Positions 28,160 to 37,536 of a stretch of DNA of 64,000 nucleotides are shown piece by piece. A program made the position numbers and the translations under genes. The first letter of the stretch is position 1; every line of letters starts with the position of its first letter. This DNA comes from Pseudomonadota bacterium (GTDB taxonomy: Bacteria; Pseudomonadota; Gammaproteobacteria; Acidiferrobacterales; Acidiferrobacteraceae): positions 26,884 through 90,883 of the forward strand of contig JAJYQN010000105.1 in the NCBI GenBank assembly GCA_021794595.1, in the 5' to 3' direction. The notes under the pieces are model-generated. The model worked only from the letters and a program-made list of their open reading frames with translations, had not been told where the DNA came from and ran no database searches.

Positions 28160-29478
28160 GGTTGTCCTCCTTGATCGACGCTACGTATCTTATCACGCCA
28201 GTCGGCGGCCCGGCCGAGGATGGCCCTTTCGTCTAGGGTCAGGGTCTGGCGCCCGCGCATCAGCAGGCGCCCGCCGACCCAGACGTGGCTCACCTGTTCG
28301 CGGCCGGCGGCGTAGACGAGTTGGGATATGGGATCGAACACGGGTTGGGTGGCGGGCGTGTTGAGGTCGATCGCGATGATGTCCGCGTTCTTGCCTACTA
28401 CCAGGGACCCGATGCGATCACCAAGCCCCAGGGCGCGGGCCCCGTTGAGGGTCGCCATCTCAAGGGCGATTGGCGCCGGAACCACAGTGGGATCGCCGCT
28501 TACGCCCTTGGCGAGCAGGGCCGCTGTGCGCATTTCCCCGAACATATCGAGATCGTTATTGCTCGCAGCCCCGTCTGTACCGAGGGCCACGTTCACGCCG
28601 TGCTGAATGAGCTGCGGGACCGGGCAGATGCCGGCCGCGATCTTGAGGTTCGATTCCGGGCAGTGTACGACGCTTACGCCGCGTTCGGCGCATAAGGCCA
28701 TCTCCTCGGGGGTGAGTTGCGTCATATGCACAGCCACAAGCCCCGGGTGAACGATGCCCAAGCGGTCGAGACGGGCGAGCGGGCGCGCGCCGTGGACTGT
28801 CAGGGACTGGTCGATCTCGCCTACGGTTTCATGGATGTGCATGTGTAGGCCGATGTCGAGTTCGTCGGCCTGAATGCGAACCCGCGCGAGTGTCGCATCG
28901 GAGACCGAGTAGGGCGCGTGGGGTGCCAAGAGCGGTTTTATGAGCGGGTTGTGCCGCCACTTGTCGCATAAGGCGACGCCGCGGCTCAAATATTCCTCGG
29001 GACTGCGCGCAAAGGCCGTTGGGACGTCGATCACCACTAGGCCTAAGGCGGCACGGAGGCCGGCGGCGCTCGCTACGTCGGCGGTCGCGTCGGGGAAGAA
29101 GTACATGTCGCTAAAGCAGGTGACCCCGCCTTTGATCATTTCCAGCACCGCGAGCGCCGTGCCGTCGCGGACGAAGTCGTTATCGACGAGGCGGCCCTCG
29201 GCCGGCCAGATGTGGTCGTTTAGCCATTGGTGCAGCGGGAGGTCATCCGCGAGCCCGCGAAATAAGGTCATCGCGGCGTGCGTATGGGCGTTCACGAACC
29301 CAGGCATCAGGACGTGGTGGGCCAAATTGAGGGTGGTGGTGGCGGTCACCCGGGTCGATTGCGGAACGATGGCCGCGATCAGGCCCTCGCGAATCACGAG
29401 CGCGTGGTCATGAAGAACGGTGCCGCGCGGTTCGACCGGGACGATCCAGGGCGCGCGGATACACAGATCAGCTTCCAT
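28156..29478 (-). CDS. mtaD: 5-methylthioadenosine/S-adenosylhomocysteine deaminase (TRZ/ATZ family)
   Basis: Amidohydrolase that deaminates methylthioadenosine (to methylthioinosine) or adenosylhomocysteine; 440 residues. Seen: MPGFVNAHTHAAMTLFRGLADDLPLHQWL with the HxH metal site, KGGVTCFSDMYFFP, HMHIHETVGE, VHMTQLTPEE, VHCPESNLKIAAGICPVPQ and GTDGAASNNDLDMF with the metal-binding Asp. ATG 29478 has AAGGGG upstream; the first in-frame Met at 29493 is less likely. Heads the operon with ubiG. Divergent from mtnA, the next-but-one enzyme of the same salvage route. Confidence 0.9.
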   Translation of the reverse strand: MEADLCIRAPWIVPVEPRGTVLHDHALVIREGLIAAIVPQSTRVTATTTLNLAHHVLMPGFVNAHTHAAMTLFRGLADDLPLHQWLNDHIWPAEGRLVDNDFVRDGTALAVLEMIKGGVTCFSDMYFFPDATADVASAAGLRAALGLVVIDVPTAFARSPEEYLSRGVALCDKWRHNPLIKPLLAPHAPYSVSDATLARVRIQADELDIGLHMHIHETVGEIDQSLTVHGARPLARLDRLGIVHPGLVAVHMTQLTPEEMALCAERGVSVVHCPESNLKIAAGICPVPQLIQHGVNVALGTDGAASNNDLDMFGEMRTAALLAKGVSGDPTVVPAPIALEMATLNGARALGLGDRIGSLVVGKNADIIAIDLNTPATQPVFDPISQLVYAAGREQVSHVWVGGRLLMRGRQTLTLDERAILGRAADWRDKIRSVDQGGQP

Positions 29479-29768
29479 AAAACCCCTTATCAAAGTAACC
29501 CGGACGAGCGCAACAGGAGGCCATGCCTTACGCGCTTATCCGGCCTTGGTGTTCTGGGTGTTAGATGTGTCCACGGGATCTGCCTCGAGCCGGATGATGG
29601 CAGCCGCAGAGCGCCGTGGACAAGGGGCGCGCGCCGTCCCTTGAGGGGACGGATGGTGCTAAAGGAAGGTGGTGCCCGCGACTTTTTGGCATAAGCCCCA
29701 TGAAAAATTCGGCCTCGGCCATGATACATTATCCAGGGTCTTTAGTGTTTGTGGCTTTCGGGGGTTCA

Positions 29769-30830
29769 GTGCTCAGTGATGTCTTGTACGACAAGGTTCG
29801 CGCCGTCGAGCTTCGCGATGGCGCGGTCCATCTCTTGGATCAGCGCGTGCTGCCGGGGACGATCCGCTACGAGGTGTGCACGACCGCGCGCGCGGTCGCT
29901 GAGGCCATCACCGCCATGGTTGTGCGCGGGGCGCCAGCGATTGGGGTGACCGCCGCCTACGGGGCGGTCCTGGCAGTCAAGGCCGCTTACGAGAAGGCCC
30001 CCGATCGTTGGCGCCGCGAGGTGGCGGCGGATCTCGCCTTATTGCGCTTAAGCCGGCCCACGGCCGTCAATCTCGCTTGGGCGCTTGATGTCATGGAGCG
30101 GGTCATGGCTGAGGACGGGGAGGAGAAGCCAGTCGCGCGGGTCGAGGCCGAAGCCCGCCGCCTGCATGCCGACGATATCGCCGCCAACCGGCGCATGGGG
30201 GCCTACGGTGCGGCCTTATTGCCCCCCAAGGCGCGGGTCTTGACCCATTGCAATACCGGGGCGTTGGCGACCGGGGGTTTTGGCACGGCACTGGGCGTTG
30301 TGCGATCGGCCGCGGCCGGGCGCGGAATCGCCATGGTGTATGCCGATGAGACCCGGCCCTGGCTTCAGGGCGCACGGCTCACGGCCTGGGAGCTTATTGA
30401 GGAGGGCCTGCCTGTCACCTTGCTTGCCGATAGCGCGGCGGCCGCGCTTTTGCGCACCGGCACCATCCAGGCGGTGCTCGTGGGCGCGGATCGGATTGCC
30501 GCCAACGGCGACACCGCGAATAAGATCGGCACCTATGGCTTGGCGGTCCTGGCCCGGCACCACGGGGTTCCCTTCTATGTCGTCGCCCCCTTGAGTACGA
30601 TCGATAGGCATTGCCCGGATGGCTTGTCCATTCCTATAGAGGAGCGCTCTCCCCAGGAGCTTTTACAGTGCCAAGGGATAAGCCATAGTCCGGCCACGGC
30701 CAAGGCCTGGAATCCGGTCTTCGATGTGACGCCTGCGAGCTTGATCGATGCCCTGATCACAGAAGACGGCGTGGTCGAGCGACCGAGCGCCCGGACCATA
30801 GAAGGGCTATTCGCCGCGAAGAAGCGCTAG
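29769..30830 (+). CDS. mtnA: S-methyl-5-thioribose-1-phosphate isomerase MtnA
   Basis: Isomerises methylthioribose-1-phosphate to methylthioribulose-1-phosphate in methionine salvage. 353 residues from GTG 29769, the usual length; ATGs at 29700 and 29724 are in frame but would add 15-23 residues unlike the family. Seen: HLLDQRVLPGTIRYE, MVVRGAPAIGVTAAYG, LTHCNTGALATGGFGTA with the catalytic Cys, YADETRPWLQGARLTAWEL, VGADRIAANGDTANKIGT with the catalytic Asp, and FYVVAPLSTID. It lies directly before gyrA in Pseudomonas; here 3 kb of other DNA intervenes. Confidence 0.94.
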   Translation: MLSDVLYDKVRAVELRDGAVHLLDQRVLPGTIRYEVCTTARAVAEAITAMVVRGAPAIGVTAAYGAVLAVKAAYEKAPDRWRREVAADLALLRLSRPTAVNLAWALDVMERVMAEDGEEKPVARVEAEARRLHADDIAANRRMGAYGAALLPPKARVLTHCNTGALATGGFGTALGVVRSAAAGRGIAMVYADETRPWLQGARLTAWELIEEGLPVTLLADSAAAALLRTGTIQAVLVGADRIAANGDTANKIGTYGLAVLARHHGVPFYVVAPLSTIDRHCPDGLSIPIEERSPQELLQCQGISHSPATAKAWNPVFDVTPASLIDALITEDGVVERPSARTIEGLFAAKKR

Positions 30831-31225
30831 AGGCGTTTAGCTTGGGTGGATCTAAAGAGAAAGGGCGTGGTGGGTCCTTAGGGGGGTGGCGAACGCGAGT
30901 CGCAAGCGGAGGGGGATGGGATGCACGGTGTTCGGTCGAAGCGCGGGGCCTTGGGTGGGGTTCTTCTGTATACACTGTGGGTAGTCGGCGCGGTTAATTG
31001 AAGGTTTGAAGGACGATTTTTCGGATATCTGGAAGTGGTGATGGGTTCCTCTTCTTTTTGTCGCGGTGACACGGGTGCTGACGTCGCCAAAGAAGCCGCA
31101 CGGCATCGACTCCTCGCTACGCTACAGGGGCCGGACCGGGGGCGGCTGGGCGGGGTCGACAGCGTCCATCCCGTGGCTTGGCAGGAGCGTGGCGAGATAC
31201 GGGACCATCGTCACCGGCTGTCGGC
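30831..31225. other. Intergenic, no supported gene
   Basis: About 400 bases after mtnA. There is no mtnA terminator with a T-tract. The frame open at 31035-31225 leads into the HTH relic but shows no recognisable N-terminal domain; it may be the decayed beginning of that gene. Confidence 0.4.
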
Positions 31226-31430
31226 AATCGCGAACTGCTGGGCCTTATGGCCGAGAAGGCGCCGGGCTCGCGCGATAAGCTGGCGTGCCTCACCGGCAAG
31301 GCCAAATCCCACCTGGTGCAGCACGTTGCGGACAATGGAAGGCTACGGCCTGCTTCGCCTCGAACGGGGCGAGCACGGACGCATCACACCCAAGGTGATG
31401 CATGATCGCGTGGAGCGGGACCGACCGTTC
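31226..31430 (+). pseudogene. Broken HTH DNA-binding regulator (MarR/HVO_A0114-like)
   Basis: Remnant of a winged-helix regulator. One frame (from 31226) reads NRELLGLMAEKAPGSRDKLACLTGKAKSHLVQ; the next frame (from about 31324) continues TLRTMEGYGLLRLERGEHGRITPKVMHDRVERDRPF. Joined, they give the helix-turn-helix and wing of the family whose members are often antitoxins or solitary regulators. One extra base near 31320-31324 separates the two halves, and the region before 31226 changes frame again. No intact start or partner gene was found. Confidence 0.65.
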
Positions 31431-31711
31431 ATCCACTCATGCGGGCGAGTTGAAGGGAGAATGCGCGACAAGGCTTCTGGGGTCCTCCTACCGTCCATTG
31501 ACTATCGGGCCGTCGCAGCGGCTGTAAGCCTAGTTCCTTATTGAGCCGCTTGGCATAAGGGTTCGGTGGGCCGCCCTTCCCGAGGCGGCGCTTCTGGGTC
31601 TTGTGCGGGATGCGCCAGAAAAATACCGCCCCCTATCAAAACCGGTCGGCTGTCAGGGACTATTTCGCGGCCGGCGATCGTCTAGTCACCAGACAGCACA
31701 AGGATATGGTC

Positions 31712-32200
31712 ATGAACCGAGCAGTCACGATGGCATTGACGATCTTCGCGAGTTGTATCCTCCCGCATAGTGCGCAGGCCTCCACGGCCTTGCGCCAAGC
31801 CGTGCACGCCGGCGCTCGGCTATTTCAGGAGGCCCACTTTGGCGGCCATCTGCAGGTGCCCTTGAATGCCCATGCCGCCTTTGCCAGTGCCCTATCCGAT
31901 CATGCGTCCACCCAGAATACCGGTATCACCTGTGCGACCTGCCATTTGCACGGCGGGCGTACCGCCGGGCGGCTGCCGGATGGCCGACAGATCCCGAGCC
32001 TGCGTAACGCGGCCGCTATCTTCCCGCGGTTCGCGCACGGGCGGGTCGTCACCTTAAGTCACCAGATTCGCCATTGTGTCCGTCAGGGCCTTGGTGGTAC
32101 CGCCCCCGCCTATGGCGGCCGCGCCCTCGTTGATCTCGTAGCCTATCTCGGCGCTTTGGCCCATGGCCAACGTATCGCCATTGGCGCCCCACCCCACTAA
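31712..32200 (+). CDS. Exported monohaem c-type cytochrome
   Basis: Predicted periplasmic cytochrome c, 162 residues. Seen: signal peptide (NRAVTMALTIFASCILPHSAQA), a region GARLFQEAHFG, the haem site CATCH at about residues 74-78 followed by HGGRTAGRLPDGRQIPSLRNAA, and a C-terminal segment with HCVRQGLGG and LVDLVAYLGAL. That last part recalls SoxA/TsdA-type cytochromes, where a lone Cys can matter, but the similarity is only partial. ATG 31712 has AAGGA at good spacing; ATG 31706 is too close. It sits alone in the insert between mtnA and gyrA. Confidence 0.78.
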   Translation: MNRAVTMALTIFASCILPHSAQASTALRQAVHAGARLFQEAHFGGHLQVPLNAHAAFASALSDHASTQNTGITCATCHLHGGRTAGRLPDGRQIPSLRNAAAIFPRFAHGRVVTLSHQIRHCVRQGLGGTAPAYGGRALVDLVAYLGALAHGQRIAIGAPPH

Positions 32201-32633
32201 ACCTGAAGATCCGTAAGCCGCCTCCGACACCGGTCACGGCGCGTGGCGTCGTCGATAACGTTGGCGCCGTGCCAGCCTTGTGTGTGTCCATCATGATTGT
32301 GCGATCCCGGAGGGTTACTCGGAGACCCTTCTGGTAACCCTAAGGAGGCGGACGCACGAGCGGCCCGATGGGTGTGAAGAATGGCGCCACCCGGCCCATG
32401 GCTACGAGACCGGCGCCGGGCAGATTGCCCAACAGCGGATACGGCGTGGCGACCCGGCCCGCAAGGTCCCTCCTCGAAGGGTGAGAGGTAGGGTCGCCTC
32501 GGTTTCCCGGATCGTCGCTCGGTACCGGTCCTGCCGCGCCGCCGATGCCCGTAGGAGGGCCATGGGTCGGCCAGGGTCTGGAGCGGGGTCTGTCTGGCGG
32601 AGGTAAGCCTGAGGATGCGGAGTGGATGACTCG
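32201..32633. other. Intergenic, no supported gene
   Basis: About 430 bases between the cytochrome gene and the zeta cassette. Short open frames give arginine-rich translations without motifs. It holds a perfect 8-base-pair inverted repeat at 32311-32341 (listed separately). Confidence 0.4.
32311..32341. repeat. Perfect 8-bp inverted repeat
   Basis: AGGGTTAC (32311-32318) and GTAACCCT (32334-32341) with a 15-base spacer. There is no T-tract. It could be an RNA hairpin, a protein-binding site or the scar of an element end. Confidence 0.45.
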
Positions 32634-32795
32634 TTATTTTGCGGACGCTTTGGCCAGCACTCGGTTCTGACGCTCGGAGGCCTTCTTGAGTACTTGTTTG
32701 TATACCCGTTTTTTTTCGCGCGACGAGGCGTTACGGATGAACTCCGAAAAAGGAGTCGACTCTGCTATCTTGGGCTTGCGCTTTAGGGTAAACAT
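32634..32795 (-). CDS. 53-residue basic protein overlapping the zeta-toxin 3' end
   Basis: Short ORF on the minus strand, ATG 32793-32795 to TAA 32634-32636. The product is strongly basic and probably mostly helical: a TLKRKPKIAESTPFSEFIRN start, then SREKKRVYKQVLKKASERQ and a basic tail ending AKASAK. Its start codon overlaps the end of the frame that restores the zeta-toxin C-terminus (TAA at 32783-32785), an 11-to-13-base overlap typical of translational coupling. The partner role (antitoxin or accessory) is inferred from this overlap. I do not recognise the family with certainty. Confidence 0.6.
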   Translation of the reverse strand: MFTLKRKPKIAESTPFSEFIRNASSREKKRVYKQVLKKASERQNRVLAKASAK

Positions 32796-33578
32796 AATCC
32801 GGAATTGGTTAGGCCTAAAAGGTGTTTTAGGTCGTCAATACCGTATTTCTCAGGGACATGGTTGTCAATCCTATCAACGCCCGCCTGGTAGAACCGGTGC
32901 GAGTCATCGTTGTTCTTCGATTTGCCTGCCCAGTTCGGTCTTCAGGCGGTTGACCACTTCGCGTGCCGCAAAATACTGCCGGATGAAATCATCTGGCTGA
33001 ATTCGGCGTCCCTCAGCTGCTCCACGAGCCTGAACGAATTGCCAAGCTTGCTGAGGTTCTTGATATACGTACAAAATTTGTACCGTCCTACCCCGCTTCA
33101 ATGATCGCTGGATGTTTTTTTCCGCGACCTTGTAACTGGATAGTGTTCCATCGAGCAAAAAGCTTTGTTTGAGGGCCAGGTCATGCATGAACTCAATGAT
33201 AGGAATCACTGCGCGTTGAAATAGCCACGCATTCTGCCCCGTATAGCCGGGCAAGGTCTCGCGCAGTTCGTCTGGATCGATACGGAGTACTTTTATGCCG
33301 TCTGGCCCCTTAAGGTTCAATAACTCAATTGAGGCCTCGGTCTTACCGGCGCCCGGAGAGCCTGCTATGAATACCGACACGGGATGGACTTCTGGGGTAA
33401 ATACCTTTGGGTCAGTTAGGTGCCGCGCGATCTTGGCCCGGTGTGCTTTGGCATATTTCAGATATCCTCTCTGAAGTGCTAGCTGAAATCCGCCCCATCT
33501 CTTACGCTCCCTCGCAAGCATCGCTTTGGTTCCTGAGCGCGAGGCTGCCGGTAACAGTACAAACGCGCCTATGCTCAT
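32783..33578 (-). pseudogene. Zeta toxin family kinase with C-terminal frameshift
   Basis: Zeta toxins phosphorylate UDP-N-acetylglucosamine or other nucleotide substrates. The first frame (33578 to TGA 32904) gives 224 residues: LTDPKVFTPEVHPVSVFIAGS then the P-loop GSPGAGKT (residues 73-80), LRIDPDELRETLPGY, FLLDGTLSS and ILYVYQEPQQAW. The family C-terminus, KNNDDSHRFYQAGVDRID and VPEKYGIDDLKHLL, is present in the next frame and ends at TAA 32783. So one base was gained (or two lost) near 32906-32915, and a few residues may be missing there. An alternative start is ATG 33521. Base composition is more AT-rich than its neighbours, suggesting transfer. It may be a natural pseudogene or a sequencing error. 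Confidence 0.8.
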
Positions 33579-33857
33579 GAATGGCCGCGAGGGCGATCAG
33601 GGGCTGACGGTGGGGCGCATCACTCTCGGCAATGTGAGGGGTCGAAAAGGCCGGGTTATGGCATCACGACCAGGGCCCTTAAGAGCCGGATGGTCAGGTT
33701 CTCAGCCCACGCCTCCGCCCGCCCTTGTTGCCTAGCCCGTGGGGCCGCTGAAGACGCCCGCCGCGCTTTAGGTCAGGGGGACCCTATGGTATAGTGGGCG
33801 ACCGGCTTTTCAGCACCCCATAAGAGGTCCCAAGGCCGCACTCGCAGCCTAAATTTG

Positions 33858-36467
33858 ATGGATCAATTCGCCAAAGAAACTATCCCAGTTAATCTGGAAG
33901 AGGAGATGCGCCAGTCGTACCTCGATTACGCCATGAGCGTGATCGTCGGACGCGCCCTCCCCGATGTGCGCGACGGCCTAAAGCCCGTCCATCGCCGCGT
34001 GCTCTATGCCATGCAGGTCCTGGGCAATGAGTGGAACCGGCCTTATAAGAAGTCGGCGCGCGTCGTCGGTGACGTCATCGGTAAATACCACCCCCACGGC
34101 GACACCGCGGTCTACGACACGATCGTGCGTATGGCCCAGACCTTCTCGATGCGCTACCCGTTGGTAGACGGGCAGGGGAATTTCGGTTCGGTCGACGGTG
34201 ACGCCCCGGCGGCTATGCGGTATACCGAAATTCGCATGGCCCGCATCGCGCACGATCTTTTGGCGGACCTCGACAAGGAAACGGTCGATTTCGCGCCGAA
34301 CTATGACGGTTCGGAGCACGAGCCCCTGGTGCTTCCCACCGCTTTGCCGAATCTACTCGTTAACGGCTCATCGGGTATTGCCGTGGGTATGGCGACCAAC
34401 ATCCCGCCGCATAACCTCTCCGAGGTCATAGACGCGCTACTCGCCTTGATCGAAAACGGTGACTTATCGGTGGATGCCTTGATGGCGCATATCCCCGGAC
34501 CGGACTTCCCGACCGCCGCCATCATCAATGGGAGCGCTGGCATCCGCGAGGCCTATCTCACTGGCCGCGGCAAGATCTACGTGCGCTCGCGGGTCGAGAT
34601 CGAAGAGGAGCGTCCCGGCCGTCGCCAGGCTCTGATCGTCACCGAGTTGCCGTATCAGGTCAATAAGGCGCGCTTGCTCGAAAAGATCGCCGAACTCGTA
34701 AAAGAAGGGCGCATCGACGGGATTGCCGAGTTGCGCGATGAGTCCGACAAGTCGGGCATGCGTATGGTGATCGAGTTAAAGCGCGGGGAAAACGCCGAAG
34801 TCATCTTAAACAATCTCTACCAATTGACGTCTTTGCAGACGGTCTTTGGTATCAATATGGTGGCACTTGACGACGGCCAGCCGAAGCTCCTGAACCTGCC
34901 GCAGATCTTGAAGGCGTTCTTGAGTCATCGGCGCGAGGTCGTCACCCGTCGCACCCTCTATGATCTGCGTAAGTCGCGCGAGCGCGCCCATGTCTTGGAA
35001 GGTCTCGCCGTGGCGCTCGAGAACATCGATGACATCATAGCGGTCATAAAGGCTGCCGAAGACCCGGCGAGCGCCCGTAAACGTCTCCTCGAGCGGTCGT
35101 GGTCGGCGCGGCTGGTCGGAGCCTTGCTGAAAGACGCCTCTCAGGCCTCGCGGCTCGAGGGACTAGCGCCCGGGGTCGGTTTGATGGGCGAGGGATATGT
35201 CTTGACCGAGGTCCAGGCCCAGGCGATCCTGGATCTGCGGCTCCATAGGTTGACCGGGCTCGAACAGGAAAAGATTCACGGCGAGTACCAGGAGATTCTG
35301 CGGCGTATCGAGGCGCTGTCTGAGATACTGCGCAGCGATGGGCGCTTGATGGAAGTGGTGCGCGACGAGCTCTTGGTGATCAAGAGCCAATACGGGGATG
35401 CGCGACGCACCGAGATCTATGCTGGTCGCGTGGACCTGAGTCGGGAGGATTTGATCGCCCAGGAGACTGTGGTCGTCACCCTGTCGCACGCCGGTTACGT
35501 CAAGGCCCAACCGCTTGCGGACTACCGGGCGCAGCGCCGGGGCGGCAAGGGCCGCAGTTCCGGACGCATGCGCGAAGAGGACTTCGTCGATCGGCTCGTG
35601 GTGGCCAATACCCACGACACCATTCTGTGTTTCTCGAACCGCGGCAAGGCCTATTGGCTCAAGGTCTACGATCTACCCCAGACCGGCCATGGCGCGCAAG
35701 GGCGCCCCATCGTCAATTTCCTGCCGCTTTCCGAAGGCGAGAAGCTCACGACGATTCTCCCGTTGCCGACCTTCGAGGAGGGCAAGTCGGTGTTCATGGC
35801 GACCTCGGATGGGACCGTCAAAAAGACCCCATTGACCGATTTTTCCCGGCCACGCACGAGCGGGATCGTGGCGATCGACCTCGTGCCGGGCAATGTCTTG
35901 GTTGGGGCCGGCATCGCGAGCGGACAAAGCGATATTCTGTTGTTTAGTAATGGCGGTAAGGCGATCCGTTTCCATGAGCAGGATGTGCGCTCCATGGGCC
36001 GTAACGCCCGCGGCGTGCGCGGCATGAGCTTGCGTGATGGCCAGCGCGTGGTGTCGCTCATGATCGTCGATCCGGCGGCCCAGACCCAGGCGGTCTTGAC
36101 TGCCGCCGAAAACGGTTATGGCAAGCGCACCCCGTTCTCGGACTTCCCCTGTCATAATCGCGGCGGCCAGGGCGTCATCTCCATGCAGGTCACGGAGCGC
36201 AACGGCAAGATCGTGGGCGCTGTTCTGAGTGGCGAGGATGACGAGGTCATGATGATTACTGACAGCGGAAGCCTGATCCGCATGCGCGCCGCTGAGATCT
36301 CCATGACGAGCCGCAATACCCAGGGCGTGCGGCTCATGGGCTTGGATGCGGGAGAGCGTTTAGTGGGGCTTGAGAAAATAGAGGAGGCCCTGGTCTTGGG
36401 TGATGCCGAGACCGGTGCGGGTGGCCACGTGACAGCGACGGACGGTGATCATGACGCAAATCTTTAA
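33858..36467 (+). CDS. gyrA: DNA gyrase subunit A
   Basis: Breakage-reunion subunit of gyrase, 869 residues. Seen: [37 protein letters not shown], the quinolone-determining region [17 protein letters not shown] with Thr at the position of E. coli Ser83 and Asp at 87, the catalytic Tyr in [10 protein letters not shown], and a C-terminal beta-pinwheel with QRRGGKG (GyrA box). The Thr at 83 is natural in some gammaproteobacteria such as Pseudomonas aeruginosa. ATG 33858 is preferred to TTG 33855. A TATAGT at 33790-33795 may be its -10, with a poor -35. It overlaps serC by 17 bases. Confidence 0.97.
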   Translation: MDQFAKETIPVNLEEEMRQSYLDYAMSVIVGRALPDVRDGLKPVHRRVLYAMQVLGNEWNRPYKKSARVVGDVIGKYHPHGDTAVYDTIVRMAQTFSMRYPLVDGQGNFGSVDGDAPAAMRYTEIRMARIAHDLLADLDKETVDFAPNYDGSEHEPLVLPTALPNLLVNGSSGIAVGMATNIPPHNLSEVIDALLALIENGDLSVDALMAHIPGPDFPTAAIINGSAGIREAYLTGRGKIYVRSRVEIEEERPGRRQALIVTELPYQVNKARLLEKIAELVKEGRIDGIAELRDESDKSGMRMVIELKRGENAEVILNNLYQLTSLQTVFGINMVALDDGQPKLLNLPQILKAFLSHRREVVTRRTLYDLRKSRERAHVLEGLAVALENIDDIIAVIKAAEDPASARKRLLERSWSARLVGALLKDASQASRLEGLAPGVGLMGEGYVLTEVQAQAILDLRLHRLTGLEQEKIHGEYQEILRRIEALSEILRSDGRLMEVVRDELLVIKSQYGDARRTEIYAGRVDLSREDLIAQETVVVTLSHAGYVKAQPLADYRAQRRGGKGRSSGRMREEDFVDRLVVANTHDTILCFSNRGKAYWLKVYDLPQTGHGAQGRPIVNFLPLSEGEKLTTILPLPTFEEGKSVFMATSDGTVKKTPLTDFSRPRTSGIVAIDLVPGNVLVGAGIASGQSDILLFSNGGKAIRFHEQDVRSMGRNARGVRGMSLRDGQRVVSLMIVDPAAQTQAVLTAAENGYGKRTPFSDFPCHNRGGQGVISMQVTERNGKIVGAVLSGEDDEVMMITDSGSLIRMRAAEISMTSRNTQGVRLMGLDAGERLVGLEKIEEALVLGDAETGAGGHVTATDGDHDANL

Positions 36468-37536
36468 TTTTGGAGCGGGTCCTGCGGTCATGCCGCAGGC
36501 GGTCTTGCGCAAGGCGCAAGAGGAACTCGCGGAATGGCACGGCAGCGGCATGTCGGTCATGGAAATGAGCCATCGCGGCAAGGAGTTCATGGGTATCATG
36601 GCCCATGCCGAGTCGTCGTTGCGGGCGCTTTTGGGGATCCCCGGCCACTATAAGGTGTTGTTCCTCCAGGGCGGCGCCTCTCTGCAATTTGCGATGGTGC
36701 CGATAAATTTATTACGCGGCAAGACCGGTGCCGATTACATCAATACTGGCGAATGGTCGAAAAAGGCCATAGCCGAGGCCCGGCGGTTTTGTGAGGTCAA
36801 CGTGGCGGCGAGCGGCGAGGCCGGCAAGTTCACCGACGTTCCCGCGGAGGAGACCTGGAGGCTCAAGCCCGATGCCGCTTATGTCCATTACACGCCCAAC
36901 GAAACGATAGGTGGGGTGGAGTTTCCCTTTATTCCCGACACTAAGGGCGTGCCCTTGGTGGCCGATATGTCGTCTACGATCCTCTCGAGGCCGATCGACG
37001 TCAGCCGCTTTGGGCTGATCTACGCTGGCGCCCAGAAGAATATAGGCCCCTCGGGTCTGACCGTTGTCATAGTCCGCGAGGACCTCCTGGGCGGGGCTTT
37101 GAAGACTATGCCGCTTATGCTCGACTATCAGATTCATGTCGAGAACGACTCCATGTACAACACCCCGCCCACCTTCCCCATCTACATGGCCGGCCTTGTG
37201 TTCGATTGGCTGCAGGGGCAGGGCGGTTTGACCGGCATGGCGCGTATAAACGAGCGCAAGGCGCGCCTCCTGTACGACTGTATCGAACAATCGGGCGGCT
37301 TTTACACCTGTCCCGTCAAGGCGCGCGCACGGTCCTGGATGAATGTGCCCTTTACCTTGAAGGACGAGCGGCTAGACGATCCGTTCTTGAAGGAGTCGCA
37401 AAAGGCGGGGCTTTTGCAGTTAAAGGGACATCGCTCGGTGGGCGGTATGCGGGCTAGCCTCTATAACGCGATGCCGGAAGAAGGGGTTGCCGCCCTCGTC
37501 GCGTTCATGCGGGACTTCGCGCGGAGACACGGCTGA
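36451..37536 (+). CDS. serC: Phosphoserine aminotransferase
   Basis: PLP enzyme of serine (and pyridoxal) synthesis, 361 residues. Seen: [87 protein letters not shown] with the PLP lysine, and [20 protein letters not shown] 36451 matches the conserved N-terminus; GTG 36445 is also possible. It starts inside the gyrA 3' end, so it is coupled to gyrA. Its stop overlaps the serA start by one base. Confidence 0.96.
   Translation: MTQIFNFGAGPAVMPQAVLRKAQEELAEWHGSGMSVMEMSHRGKEFMGIMAHAESSLRALLGIPGHYKVLFLQGGASLQFAMVPINLLRGKTGADYINTGEWSKKAIAEARRFCEVNVAASGEAGKFTDVPAEETWRLKPDAAYVHYTPNETIGGVEFPFIPDTKGVPLVADMSSTILSRPIDVSRFGLIYAGAQKNIGPSGLTVVIVREDLLGGALKTMPLMLDYQIHVENDSMYNTPPTFPIYMAGLVFDWLQGQGGLTGMARINERKARLLYDCIEQSGGFYTCPVKARARSWMNVPFTLKDERLDDPFLKESQKAGLLQLKGHRSVGGMRASLYNAMPEEGVAALVAFMRDFARRHG

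Noticed and set aside
32280..32606. 108-codon plus-strand frame in the accessory island
   Set aside because: No good ribosome-binding site, Arg-rich low-complexity translation, no domain; not supported as a gene.
33855..36467. Thr at the GyrA position equivalent to Ser83 as a resistance mutation
   Set aside because: Thr at this position is natural in other gammaproteobacteria such as Pseudomonas aeruginosa, so it is not evidence of acquired resistance.
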